A stretch of DNA of 64,000 nucleotides from Nocardia sp. NBC_01327 (GTDB lineage: Bacteria > Actinomycetota > Actinomycetes > Mycobacteriales > Mycobacteriaceae). The stretch lies in assembly GCF_035958815.1 (NCBI RefSeq), contig NZ_CP108383.1:7440001-7504000 (forward strand), read 5' to 3'. The position numbers and the translations under genes were made by a program. The notes below the pieces were generated by a model. That model saw nothing but the letters and a program-made list of their open reading frames with translations. It made no database searches and was not told the DNA's origin. Shown here in pieces: positions 35,673-43,900 of this stretch (its first letter is position 1; every line of letters starts with the position of its first letter).

Positions 35673-36176
35673 ATGGACAGCGCGCTTACCTTCGACACCG
35701 GGCGGTTGGTGTTGCTGGATCGGGGCACCTACCGTTGGGTGAGCCTGAAGAGGTTCCGGATTGACTCAGCGCGGCCGGTCTCCGAGTTGCTGTCCGCGCT
35801 TGTCGCACATCCGAGTTACCGCGACCACTTCGCGTCTGCCTTCGAAACCCAAGGCATCCACACGCTGCACGGACCGTACCGGGTGGAGTGCATCACGGCG
35901 GATACCTTCCGGTCTATCAACTCCTCGTCGGCACGGACCTTGTTGCAGGACTGGGCGGGCAATGCTGGGGTGCCGGTGTCCCGGGAGGTTCAAGCCGAGT
36001 TGGACACGCAAGTGTTTCCGTTGTTGGAGGCACCGGAGTTGTTTCAACTGCCCGACCTTCGCCCTGATGCCCAGCATGACTGGGGTTGGGTTGTGGGCGT
36101 CGACGGCTTTCATGAACTAGTAGCGATCGATCAAGCGGATCGAGTGCTCACTCTTATCGTGGCAGCAGACGACTAG
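35673..36176 (+). CDS. Hypothetical protein
   Basis: 167 residues, soluble, no named family. It ends in E-L-V-A-I-D-Q-A-D-R-V-L-T-L-I-V-A-A-D-D, a typical beta-strand finish, and the middle is helical. ATG at 35673; no clear Shine-Dalgarno, so the start is uncertain. Isolated from the biosynthetic operon by 355 bases and a dispersed repeat, so I regard it as backbone. Confidence 0.6.
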   Translation: MDSALTFDTGRLVLLDRGTYRWVSLKRFRIDSARPVSELLSALVAHPSYRDHFASAFETQGIHTLHGPYRVECITADTFRSINSSSARTLLQDWAGNAGVPVSREVQAELDTQVFPLLEAPELFQLPDLRPDAQHDWGWVVGVDGFHELVAIDQADRVLTLIVAADD

Positions 36177-36319
36177 CGAAGACTTCCGCTCATGCCGCGA
36201 TCCGCGCCGCTCCTACCGAGCACCTGGACCGAACGCTGGCGTACAAGCTGTTGCCGCGCAGGAACATCCGGCGATCGATATCCTGACTGCGTCGGTAGTA
36301 GTCGATGAAGGAGGAAGCA

Positions 36320-36505
36320 ATGACGGAGATATCGGCGCAGGACAGTTCGGGGTACTCCGGCGACGGGCCCGTGCCCATCCCCCCCGACATCGACCTCGAC
36401 GACTTGATATCCCCCGACATAACAGGCGGCCCGGGGTCCCGCGACGTTGAAGACAACTCGGCGTCCCTCAGCCTCGACGACTTGGCGTCCACCGACGATG
36501 AATGA
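36320..36505 (+). CDS. Very acidic small protein
   Basis: 61 residues; ATG at 36320 with AAGGAGG at 36308-36314, one of the best ribosome-binding sites in the window. About a quarter of residues are Asp or Glu and Lys is absent. Two related segments, D-L-D-D-L-I-S-P-D and S-L-D-D-L-A-S-T-D, give an internal repeat. No signal peptide or Cys. Could be an intrinsically disordered regulator, a nucleic-acid mimic or a peptide precursor; no modifying enzyme is beside it. A strong hairpin follows at 36553. Confidence 0.6.
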   Translation: MTEISAQDSSGYSGDGPVPIPPDIDLDDLISPDITGGPGSRDVEDNSASLSLDDLASTDDE

Positions 36506-36552
36506 GGCTTGCAGTAAGGCGGCCAGTTGCCATGATGTGCGGTAGCTGACGG

Positions 36553-36586
36553 ACAGCCCGATTCCGGAGAACTGGAATCGGGCTGT
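36553..36586 (+). terminator. 13-base stem-loop
   Basis: ACAGCCCGATTCC (36553-36565) pairs exactly with GGAATCGGGCTGT (36574-36586) around an eight-base loop, 47 bases after the acidic small gene. No T-run, but the stem is strong and well placed for termination. Confidence 0.65.
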
Positions 36587-36592
36587 GTCGTT

Positions 36593-36677
36593 GACGCACT
36601 GTATTGCCGCGACTCGCGAGTTGGTCGGCCACCCAAACCGCTTGGCTGTCAGCGCTTCCCGGTGCACGCTTATGGCG
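36593..36677. repeat. Dispersed repeat, copy 2 (long form)
   Basis: Begins GACGCACTGTATTGCCG and continues with GTTGGTCGGCC, CAAACCGCTTGG, CAGCGCTTCC and GGTGCACGCT. The same long form occurs at 43263-43347, and its right-hand part at 37851-37905. Confidence 0.6.
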
Positions 36678-36792
36678 CACACCGCACCCACCGAACCGGC
36701 CAGCGTGGCGCGGTCCGAGGCGATCGGCCAAGCTCTCGGATCTCCATGTACGGTAACCATCGCAAATGATTGCTTCGCATACGATTACCGCC

Positions 36793-37074
36793 ATGGCATT
36801 CCGTCGCAACGTTGACCTCCGACACTACCCGGACTATGCGCACAACGGTCCGGCACACTCGGCCGCGACACCGGTTTGCTCAGTGATCTCCTTGGTGCTG
36901 TCGGCGCTGTCGGTCGTTATCGGCCCGGCTTTGGTCATTCCTGCGTTCGTGCTGAGCGGCATCGGCCACTGGAGACGCGAGCGAGTCGCTGGTTTCGCGC
37001 TCTTCTCCTCGATTCTGTCGATGCTGCTCATCCCGTTCTCCCACACGATTACCGGCACATTCGCCGGCTCCTGA
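36793..37074 (+). CDS. Small two-helix membrane protein
   Basis: 93 residues. Two hydrophobic helices (about 30-55 and 68-88) separated by a short basic loop (W-R-R-E-R), resembling DUF4190-like small membrane proteins. The polar N-terminus has tyrosines and His. ATG 36793 is chosen over an upstream in-frame ATG at 36766 because the latter adds only polar residues. Role unknown. Confidence 0.55.
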   Translation: MAFRRNVDLRHYPDYAHNGPAHSAATPVCSVISLVLSALSVVIGPALVIPAFVLSGIGHWRRERVAGFALFSSILSMLLIPFSHTITGTFAGS

Positions 37075-37337
37075 CACCCCCGATACGACCACGCCAGGAC
37101 CAACCTCGACCAGCACCCGAACTACATCCTGTCCGCATACATGGCCGGTTGGACCACAGACCGGCCCTGCCCCGGTTGGCCTCATCGTTCCGGAGCTCGG
37201 AAACGACGGCATCGCCCCTGGCGACCCTCTCGTCCGTGGTGCTGAGAATCGTTAGCTGCGCGGCCCACGAACATCCTCAACTAGCCGCTTACAAGGGCAT
37301 TCACGCCGGACAGGCTGCGGCCGGGTACTGAGGATCA

Positions 37338-37805
37338 ATGCCCGCGATCTACCAGGCGGGCCGATATCTTGATGCCGTGAGCGATGATGCTGTTCGGCCC
37401 GAGTGGTGCGTGGTCGCGTCGTTGTTGCCTTACCCGTACAAGGAGTCTGGTCCCAACGCTGAACTGCGTAGCCACAAGATCTTCCCGGCTGGTGCGAAGC
37501 TTCATGTGATCGGCGGTTTCGCAGGGACGGGTCATGAGGTGGTGACCGTGGTCGGCACGGCTCACCGCCGCCGGTACGTCACCGCCCATATCCAGGCTCG
37601 ATACCTCGGCGATTGGCGAGTGGCTTTGATCTATCGGCCCGCGGTGCTGCGAGCGATCCATCAGGCCGAGATCGACAACCGATGGAGCGCTCATCGCTGG
37701 AATCAGCAAGGCTTCGAACTGGATTCACCCGAGTATGGCGAGTACCTCCGGCGAATCGCCGAGAGCTTCCAGCGCACTCAGCGTGACAGAACCGACGACG
37801 AGTAG
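37338..37805 (+). CDS. Hypothetical protein
   Basis: 155 residues, soluble. W-C-V-V-A-S-L-L-P-Y-P-Y and K-L-H-V-I-G-G-F-A-G-T-G-H-E-V-V-T-V-V-G suggest a beta-barrel-like small domain, followed by a helical C-terminus rich in Arg and Glu. ATG at 37338 follows GAGGA; GTG at 37377 is an alternative that would remove 13 residues. No family assigned. Confidence 0.6.
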   Translation: MPAIYQAGRYLDAVSDDAVRPEWCVVASLLPYPYKESGPNAELRSHKIFPAGAKLHVIGGFAGTGHEVVTVVGTAHRRRYVTAHIQARYLGDWRVALIYRPAVLRAIHQAEIDNRWSAHRWNQQGFELDSPEYGEYLRRIAESFQRTQRDRTDDE

Positions 37806-38389
37806 CGCGTCTACCTCGTGGCGTGGCCGTCGGCGAGAACGTCCGGAAATGCCGCGACCCGGGCGTTGGTCGGGCGTCCAAACTGGTTGGCCGACAGCAG
37901 CTTCCCAACACACGCTGCTGCCGAGTTCCGTGCATGGCACTCGGCGGACAGGTCCGTTCACTTACCTTCGTCCGTGTCACAGAACATTGGATATCTCGAC
38001 TCGCTGGACGGTCGGGATGTCGCAAACCCCGCCGGGCGGCCAGTCGAACATGCGAAACTATCGTCGACAAGATCGCTGGCGTTGCCATCTCGTCGGTGGG
38101 TATGCAGCCAGAGGTTCCGGTCGACGATCTCGTTTTCGAATCGGCTTCGCTCGGTTGATTTTTCGTGCGCTGGGCTGTCGGCGCAATCGGTGACCGCAGC
38201 GAAACTGGCCGAACGAAATGTGCCGGTGTAGTCACCCTGAGTCAATGAACGGATTCCAGGTTCGAGTACCGCTAGGTTTCCACCACCCCGGCACGATCGT
38301 CCAGCGTGGTCAGTCTCGATGAGATCGACGCGCTGCTGCACCTCGCTGACTTCGTTGCCCGCCGCTCAATCACACGGAAGGAAAAAGAG
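37806..38389. other. Gene-poor stretch with repeat and possible decayed ORF
   Basis: 584 bases. The left part holds a copy of the long dispersed repeat. At about 38050-38230 the plus strand encodes a stretch (T-I-V-D-K-I-A-G-V-A, P-V-D-D-L-V-F-E-S-A-S-L) that continues in another frame after 38155, as if a small gene had decayed. I could not identify it. Confidence 0.4.
37851..37905. repeat. Dispersed repeat, copy 3 (right part)
   Basis: GCCGCGACCCGGGCGTTGG, then CGTCCAAACTGGTTGGCCG and ACAGCAGCTTCC. This matches the right-hand part of the copy at 43263-43347 almost base for base. Confidence 0.65.
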
Positions 38390-38899
38390 ATGCACCGTTC
38401 CTCAGTTCTCGCGTTCCTTGCTCCGATGATCGCTACCGGCGCGCTCGTGCTGCCCACACCCGCCGCCCACGCCGAGGTGGTCGACGTGTGGAGCACGAAC
38501 GCAAACATGAGCGCCTGTAAGCACAATGTCCTCAACAACTACTGCTTCGGCCTCGAAGACGGCCAAGCAATCGGCCTCATCGACGCCAATCTCACCGTCG
38601 ACGAACTCGACCAAAGCCTCGGCATCCCCTACCTCGACGAGAACCTTCTGCCCACCCCAGAAGGCCCTGACAACCCGGTCGTAGAGATCTGGAACAACAC
38701 CACCATCTGGGCCTACGCCGTCCCCGGGGCATCACTCGCAGACGCTATCGCCAACGGAGACACCATCTACGCCATCCCGGCCGGTGCCGACTTAACCGGC
38801 CCCGCCGTGGACCTCAGCATCGACGATGACCTCGACGACGTGACTTGCGTCGTTGGGATCGGCAGGAACTGCAATAACAGGGGTCCGCGTATCTACTGA
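38390..38899 (+). CDS. Secreted hypothetical protein
   Basis: 169 residues with a Sec signal peptide: M-H-R-S-S, a hydrophobic core to about residue 22 and a cleavage site after A-H-A. The mature part is acidic, with paired Cys near the start and end (C-K-H-N, N-N-Y-C and C-V-V-G-I-G-R-N-C) likely to form disulphides. GGAAGG lies upstream of the ATG. No family recognised; typical of small exported proteins of Nocardia. Confidence 0.7.
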   Translation: MHRSSVLAFLAPMIATGALVLPTPAAHAEVVDVWSTNANMSACKHNVLNNYCFGLEDGQAIGLIDANLTVDELDQSLGIPYLDENLLPTPEGPDNPVVEIWNNTTIWAYAVPGASLADAIANGDTIYAIPAGADLTGPAVDLSIDDDLDDVTCVVGIGRNCNNRGPRIY

Positions 38900-39080
38900 T
38901 CTCCCGCATCGGTCAGAATCCCCCGAACGCAAAACCGTCCATGATCTCTTGCCCCTCAACTTGATTCGCTCGCGCCCAGGCGAACACGTGCTCCCTGAAG
39001 AAGCGTATCGACGCGCGACGGCGTTGGCGGCGATCCGCTCGTCGAGCCATGAACTTCGGCATGAGGCGCGTCGGCCAAAC

Positions 39081-39108
39081 GAACGCACTCATTTGCCGAA
39101 TGGAGCGC
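39081..39108. repeat. Dispersed repeat, copy 4
   Basis: GAACGCACTCATTTGCCGAA followed by TGGAGCGC. Confidence 0.65.
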
Positions 39109-39124
39109 ATTTGCTTCGCTGCCG

Positions 39125-39661
39125 CTATGGCAGCCCTGACTCCTCGGAAATGATGCTGCGGGCTTCGCTTTCCATCGCAGCCACCCAGTCTTGGAAGCTG
39201 GCGTACTCGATGTCTTCTCCGTATGCGCAGTCGTAGCAGGGACTTGCCGCGGCTCCGGCCGCAGTGTCGAGCATCCCGACCAAGAACCGAGCGCTGTCGG
39301 CACCCGCAGCCAGCAGTACTCGCTTCCGGCCCCTAGGGACCGTGACCGCATGGTCACCCTCGCCATCGAAGTACGCGGTGGCATCTCGATTCGCTTCGGC
39401 CCACAGACCGTGAGATTGCCCCAGATCTTCAGCCGCGAAGAGGTTCCAACTCAGGGCGAAGGACGGCCATCCGTTGACGGCGCGAAGCACATCGCTGTAG
39501 CTCGAATCGAGAACTACTCCGAGCCTCTGCTCAGCGGCGGCGATCGCTTGCTCGGAGGCGCCGGTCGTCACGAGAGGAGAAGGTCCAGGCAGCCCTTGCG
39601 CTTCGTTGACCTTTTTCTGCAGCTCGTACAGTACCTGCAGCCTCGTACGCCAATCGCTCAC
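39125..39661 (-). CDS. SMI1/KNR4 (SUKH) family protein
   Basis: 178 residues. The segment A-I-A-A-A-E-Q-R-L-G-V-V-L-D-S-S-Y followed by V-N-G-W-P is the SUKH signature. SUKH proteins are often immunity proteins against contact-dependent or polymorphic toxins, but many solo copies are of unknown role, and no toxin gene is adjacent. GTG at 39661 preceded by AAGGG is preferred; ATG at 39703 would add 14 residues. Four Cys-free helices and a D-C-A-Y-G-E-D-I loop near the end. Confidence 0.72.
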   Translation of the reverse strand: MSDWRTRLQVLYELQKKVNEAQGLPGPSPLVTTGASEQAIAAAEQRLGVVLDSSYSDVLRAVNGWPSFALSWNLFAAEDLGQSHGLWAEANRDATAYFDGEGDHAVTVPRGRKRVLLAAGADSARFLVGMLDTAAGAAASPCYDCAYGEDIEYASFQDWVAAMESEARSIISEESGLP

Positions 39662-39769
39662 ATTGCGGCCCTTCGTATCGGGTTGCCTGAGGATCGCTGC
39701 CATTATGTCCGATGACCACTGGCAATCCGCACATGCCGCGACCCGTGCGCAAGGCGGCAGCCGGATAGT

Positions 39770-40012
39770 TCAGTCGTCTGCTCGATCCGAAGGCGAGTTG
39801 TCAGGCCGACTGCCCTGATCGGTCTGCTTGAAGTGACTATCGGGAGGAGCACCTTCGGTCGAGTCGTAGCCCGAGACCCACACGCCGCCCTCTTTTCTCA
39901 GGGCCAGGTTGGTCAACTCGCCACGCTGTTGCTTGCCCCTGATCGCGTGGAAAGCCCACCAACAGGCGGCCAGCACGGCGGCTGGCAATCCGATGACCAA
40001 CAGCAATTCCAC
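39770..40012 (-). CDS. Small membrane-anchored protein
   Basis: 80 residues. Hydrophobic helix at residues 3-22 followed by a basic stretch (I-R-G-K-Q-Q-R-G) that should stay cytoplasmic, then a polar, Asp/Ser-rich tail. No family recognised. It lies just upstream of, and co-directional with, the SUKH gene. Confidence 0.5.
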   Translation of the reverse strand: MELLLVIGLPAAVLAACWWAFHAIRGKQQRGELTNLALRKEGGVWVSGYDSTEGAPPDSHFKQTDQGSRPDNSPSDRADD

Positions 40013-40109
40013 AAGCGATGAGCCTAGCTCTGCATCGCGGTGACCTCGATCAACGCGGCGGCAGGTTGCCCAGCAGGTTTCGCGGAGGCCGAGCAGATCG
40101 GCTCGCTAC

Positions 40110-40138
40110 GAACGCACTGTCTTGCCGCATGCCGCGCT
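40110..40138. repeat. Dispersed repeat, copy 5
   Basis: GAACGCACTGTCTTGCCGC then ATGCCGCGCT. Confidence 0.65.
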
Positions 40139-40200
40139 GTTCGGAACGGCCAGCGCGGCACCTCGGAAGATCAACCGGCAGCATCCATCCGGCGCCGGCC

Positions 40201-40227
40201 GAACGCACGCTACTGCCGAATGCAGAG
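40201..40227. repeat. Dispersed repeat, copy 6
   Basis: GAACGCACGCTACTGCCGAA then TGCAGAG. Confidence 0.6.
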
Positions 40228-40367
40228 TGTTTTGGGCAGCGTGCCCGCGAGTTTGAGGGCGGACAACCGACTGTGAGGTTGGCCGCCTAGTGTTCGAGGG
40301 AAGGCTGTCGAAGAACTCGAGATCAGGTCCTAATCTGATTCCGGCGGATAGCCCTGACGCGGGGCAA

Positions 40368-41783
40368 TCAGGCCAGAACGGGGTAGTTGGCGCGGATGAC
40401 CGCGTGGGGGTCGTGACTGTGTTTGATTGCGCGTAAGCGGGTTAGCGTTGCGGGCGGGAAAGCGCGTGCCGCGGTGTCGCCCGGCGTGAGAAATGTGAAC
40501 GGTGCCCGGTCTGCCAAGACCGGGCGCAGGGCGTCGCGGTACTGCTGTCGCCGGGCCTGGATCGCCGCTTTGGATTCTGGCGTGGTGACCATCCCGATCG
40601 CGATGAGGCAGTAGGGTGCCGTCAGCTGCCCGGCCGCGCTGTCGGATCCTTGGGCGAACGCGCCGCCGAGGTGCCGGATCTCAATCGCGAGCAGCGGCGC
40701 TATCGGCTGCAGCAGCGCTTCGGCGGTGTGATCGTCGATTCCGGTCAGTAGCTCCGAAGCGAACATTTCCGGACTGGGATCGGTTGGCTCGGACGCGATC
40801 TCGCCGAGGTCGGCGATCGCCACCATGCGGCGGGTGTCCTGGAACCTGCCCGGAATCGAGTCGAACCGCGACAACAATGCCCGCCCGCTGGCCTCGTCGC
40901 CCAGATAAGCGACCATAACGCTGGTGAGCACGGTGGGCGATCCCGGGGGCTGAAACTGCTGAAACCACACCGTCAATTCGTCGGGCGCGTTCGCGGTCAC
41001 CTCCCGGAAGGCCGTCATGACCGCGGGCGCGAGGGGCCCCGGCCACACCATTGTCCCGCCGAAAACCGCTGGGGCCGGGTGCAGATCGAACTCGACCGCG
41101 GTGACGAGAGCGAAATCGCCACCGCCGCCGCGCATTGCCCAGAACAGGTCCGGGTCGGAGGTGGCGGTGACCCGGCCGGGGTGACCGTCGGCGTCGACGA
41201 TGTCGAAAGCGGTGACGCTATCGGCGGCCCACCCATATTTGCGCCCGAACCAGCTCAGCCCACCGCCGAGCGAGAACCCGGTCACGTTGACTACCGCCGA
41301 ACTGCCAGCCAGCCCGGTCAATCCGTGCGGTCCCGCCTCGGCGAGCACTCGACCCCACGCGACGCCCGCGCCGACCCGCGCGGTGCGGGCGGCGGGATCC
41401 ACCCGAACTTCGTCGAGTTTGCTTGTGCGCACCAGGATCACGCCCTCGAGGCCGTCGCTGGCGCCGTGACCGTTGGGCTGGACCGACAGCGACACTCCGG
41501 CGCGGCGGGCGTACCGCACCAGCGCGGCGGCATCGTCGGCGTCGGCGAGCTCCACCACCGCCCGAACTCGCTGTGTGACAGCGGTACTCCATGCTCGGGA
41601 CGCCGCCGCGAACCCGGGGTCTCCCGGCAACGACACCGGGCCTCGCACGATCGCGCGCAGATTGTCGCCGCCAGCTGTCGCCGGGCGTGTCGTGACAAGG
41701 TCGCCAATCCCCCAGGCTGCCGCGCCGACGACGCCCACACTTGCCGCGCCGATGAACGCTCGGCGACTGATTACCCTGCTCAA
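40368..41783 (-). CDS. Tat-exported FAD-binding oxidoreductase (BBE-like)
   Basis: 471 residues. The N-terminus has a twin-arginine signal (S-R-R-A-F-I-G-A-A) and hydrophobic core, so the folded flavoenzyme is exported. The FAD-binding PCMH domain follows; P-N-G-H-G-A-S corresponds to the G-G-H-S loop whose His carries covalent FAD. The second covalent Cys of bicovalent family members is not seen before V-T-G-F-S-L-G-G-G, so attachment is probably by one bond. The C-terminus has the berberine-bridge element (H-S-H-D-P-H-A-V-I-R-A-N-Y-P). Probably oxidises a sugar or aromatic alcohol. Divergent from the TetR gene at 41983, which is likely its repressor. Confidence 0.85.
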   Translation of the reverse strand: MSRVISRRAFIGAASVGVVGAAAWGIGDLVTTRPATAGGDNLRAIVRGPVSLPGDPGFAAASRAWSTAVTQRVRAVVELADADDAAALVRYARRAGVSLSVQPNGHGASDGLEGVILVRTSKLDEVRVDPAARTARVGAGVAWGRVLAEAGPHGLTGLAGSSAVVNVTGFSLGGGLSWFGRKYGWAADSVTAFDIVDADGHPGRVTATSDPDLFWAMRGGGGDFALVTAVEFDLHPAPAVFGGTMVWPGPLAPAVMTAFREVTANAPDELTVWFQQFQPPGSPTVLTSVMVAYLGDEASGRALLSRFDSIPGRFQDTRRMVAIADLGEIASEPTDPSPEMFASELLTGIDDHTAEALLQPIAPLLAIEIRHLGGAFAQGSDSAAGQLTAPYCLIAIGMVTTPESKAAIQARRQQYRDALRPVLADRAPFTFLTPGDTAARAFPPATLTRLRAIKHSHDPHAVIRANYPVLA

Positions 41784-41892
41784 TTCCCCACCACCCCAAC
41801 TTGTCCCCTGGCCGAGGCCGCCGTCAAGGCCCTGGCCCGAGCCCGACAGCGGGCAGCCGGGGAAACTACAGCTGACATGATTACCTCCATAA

Positions 41893-41934
41893 ACTACACG
41901 CTATGTGTAGTAACTAAACTACACATAGTGTGCA
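41893..41934. promoter_or_regulatory. TetR-type operator pair
   Basis: ACTACAC-GCTAT-GTGTAGT at 41893-41911 is a perfect 7-5-7 inverted repeat. A second, imperfect copy (CTACACATAGTGTGCA) starts at 41919. Both lie between the divergent oxidoreductase and TetR genes, as expected for the binding site of that regulator. Confidence 0.7.
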
Positions 41935-41982
41935 CACCCTGCACGCGCTCACTCCATATCGCACGAACATTGGGAGACGGAC

Positions 41983-42585
41983 GTGACCGACCCACAGAAC
42001 GCCAGAGGCCGCCGCACGGTCGGCGCCCTGTTAGCGGCGACCCGCGACATCATCGAGAACGACGGCCTGCCCGCGTTGACCATGGCAGCCGTCGCCGAGC
42101 GCGCAGGCGTCACCCGCCGAGCCGTCTACCTGCATTTCGCAACGCGGACCGACCTCGTCATGGCGCTCTATCGCAGCCTTGCCGAGACCGAGAACCTCCC
42201 GGAATCGCTCCAGGCCGTGTGGGACGCCCCTGACGCCGTGTCGGGTCTCCGCGAATGGGCCGCCCACCTGGTGCGATCACACCTGCGAATCCTGGCGGTG
42301 CTGCGCGCTGTGGAGCAAGCCCAACACATCGACCCGGATGCGGCAGCGCTGTGGCGGTTCTCCCAGGGGAATTGGCTCAAGGGCAGCCGCCGCGTAATCG
42401 AACGGCTGGCCAGGGAAGGGACGCTCGCCCCGCACCTGTCCATTGACACCGCGACCGACCTACTGTGGGCGCTCATGTCGCTCGACCTGCTCGACCGCCT
42501 CGCTCACCAACGACGTTGGTCGAACAAACGGCTGACCGAACAGCTCACCACCACGTTCATTGCCACCTTTGTCGCACCGTCGTGA
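41983..42585 (+). CDS. TetR family regulator
   Basis: 200 residues. N-terminal helix-turn-helix: I-I-E-N-D-G-L, then T-M-A-A-V-A-E-R-A-G-V-T-R-R-A-V-Y-L-H-F, followed by a ligand-binding helical domain. GTG at 41983 is the first start in frame after the operator. Its ligand is unknown; it probably represses the divergent FAD oxidoreductase and itself through the palindromes at 41893-41934. Confidence 0.85.
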   Translation: MTDPQNARGRRTVGALLAATRDIIENDGLPALTMAAVAERAGVTRRAVYLHFATRTDLVMALYRSLAETENLPESLQAVWDAPDAVSGLREWAAHLVRSHLRILAVLRAVEQAQHIDPDAAALWRFSQGNWLKGSRRVIERLAREGTLAPHLSIDTATDLLWALMSLDLLDRLAHQRRWSNKRLTEQLTTTFIATFVAPS

Positions 42586-42701
42586 CAAAACTTGGCACTC
42601 AACCAACGCTGACATCCCCAACAGCAGTGCCACAATCTTCGCCACTCCGATCCTGACACCAGTCTCTTACTAGCCGCGACCCGCACGGCTCATCTAGCCA
42701 T

Positions 42702-43226
42702 CTAGGAACCGGCCAGGGCCGTTATCTGGTGAGCAAGGTTGGCGAGATCGACCGTGCGTGTGGTGTCGACCATGACCGTGGGAGCCAGCCCGAGTGGCCC
42801 AGCGTGCGCGGCCCAGCTGTCCCAGTCCTCGGCCAAGCGTTGCTGGTCTCGGTAAATGGCTGCGCGCTGTCGTGACGCGTATCGGGTTCTGGCGACCTCT
42901 GTGGGAACGTCGCACCAGACTTCCACGACGCTGCGAGCACCGGTCTTCTCGATACCCGCGCGGGCCAAAGCCAGATCTCGCGGCCTGAGCCACCACGAGT
43001 CGATGACAACGTCGGCTGGTGACTCCTTCGCCAGCGCCCAGACCGTGTCCATGGCGATCCCTCCCAGTTCCGGTACCTCGAAAGCGTTTTCGAGGCAACC
43101 GGCCAACGCTTCCTTGACGACGTCCTTGGACAAGAACCAAGCGTTTAGAGACCGAGATAACGCACCACCCAAGGTCGTCTTACCCGCGCCGGGAAGTCCG
43201 TTCACCAAGACCAGCAATCCGTCCAC
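42702..43226 (-). CDS. P-loop kinase-like protein
   Basis: 174 residues. Walker A is N-G-L-P-G-A-G-K-T-T near the N-terminus, followed by L-S-K-D-V-V-K-E, the pattern of small-molecule kinases of the AAA_33/Zeta-like type. Later R-Q-R-A-A-I-Y-R-D forms a lid-like segment and V-D-T-T-R closes the domain. GTG at 43226 is preferred; codons further upstream to 43307 lie inside a dispersed repeat and are unlikely to be coding. Substrate unknown. Confidence 0.72.
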   Translation of the reverse strand: MDGLLVLVNGLPGAGKTTLGGALSRSLNAWFLSKDVVKEALAGCLENAFEVPELGGIAMDTVWALAKESPADVVIDSWWLRPRDLALARAGIEKTGARSVVEVWCDVPTEVARTRYASRQRAAIYRDQQRLAEDWDSWAAHAGPLGLAPTVMVDTTRTVDLANLAHQITALAGS

Positions 43227-43262
43227 CGATAGATCATGTCCCGCTACCGGGCCCGGACCGCC

Positions 43263-43347
43263 GCAACGCACTGGCTTGTCGAACCCGCGCGTTGGTCGGC
43301 CGTCCAAACTGGTTGGCCGACAGCGCTTCCAGGTGCGCGCTCATGCG
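43263..43347. repeat. Dispersed repeat, copy 7 (long form)
   Basis: CAACGCACTGGCTTGTCG, then GTTGGTCGGCCGTCCAAACT, GGTTGGCCGACAGCGCTTCC and GGTGCGCGCTC. It contains TCGGCC and GGCCGA arms around CGTCCAAACTGGTT. It covers the region upstream of the kinase gene. Confidence 0.65.
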
Positions 43348-43453
43348 GATTTTCGTATGCGTCGGCGGCGGTACTTCGCTCCCCGTCCCGACGCGACATG
43401 TAGCTGCTCAATATCTGTGGCGCGTATTTGGGACCGGCGAGCATGATCGGCAG

Positions 43454-43834
43454 ATGCAAGCGGAGAGTCTTGTCGTGGTTGAGCTGTCAGATGACGAGCG
43501 GCACGTACTGCGGTGCGGGCTGAACGAATGGGTCGGTCCCGCTCGCAGCTCTGAGGCACTCGCGGTTGCGATGGGCTTCGCGAGCGTGGAGGACCTGTAC
43601 GAACAAGGACAGCGGTTGCGAGCCGCGTTGAGCTCGAATCAGCCTCTGAGTGCGTCGGATTGGCGACGAGCACTGGTGGCGACTGAATTCGTTTTCGCCA
43701 GTGATGTTTTCGGGTCCGGTGTGGAGTGGCCGACAACCACGGGGCTCCGTGACGAGGAGACCATCCGTATCCTTCGGGGGTTGCAGCGGAAGCTCAACCG
43801 CACCGTGGGCCGGGCACTGTACGGCCATCGCTGA
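43454..43834 (+). CDS. Hypothetical protein
   Basis: 126 residues, helical, no named family. Starts M-Q-A-E-S-L-V-V-V-E-L and contains a block A-S-V-E-D-L-Y-E-Q-G-Q-R-L-R-A-A-L with heptad-like spacing, then W-R-R-A-L-V-A-T-E-F-V-F. ATG at 43454; the open frame further upstream overlaps a dispersed repeat and is not counted. Confidence 0.55.
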   Translation: MQAESLVVVELSDDERHVLRCGLNEWVGPARSSEALAVAMGFASVEDLYEQGQRLRAALSSNQPLSASDWRRALVATEFVFASDVFGSGVEWPTTTGLRDEETIRILRGLQRKLNRTVGRALYGHR

Positions 43835-43900
43835 CCTGGGCGTCCGCACATGCCACGTAGGTCCTTTGCCTGGCCCGGCACCAGATCGCGGCGTCGCGCG

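Larger units (their letters stand above)
40013..40367. other. Intergenic stretch with two dispersed repeats
   Basis: 355 bases with no gene that I can support. It holds two copies of the dispersed repeat, at 40110 and 40201, only 91 bases apart. Confidence 0.5.

Noticed and set aside
38913..39110. Minus-strand 65-residue frame
   Set aside because: Very Arg-rich, covers a dispersed repeat, no start signal; not convincing as a gene.
38853..39236. Plus-strand frame overlapping the SUKH gene
   Set aside because: Contains a dispersed repeat and is antisense to a gene with a clear family signature.
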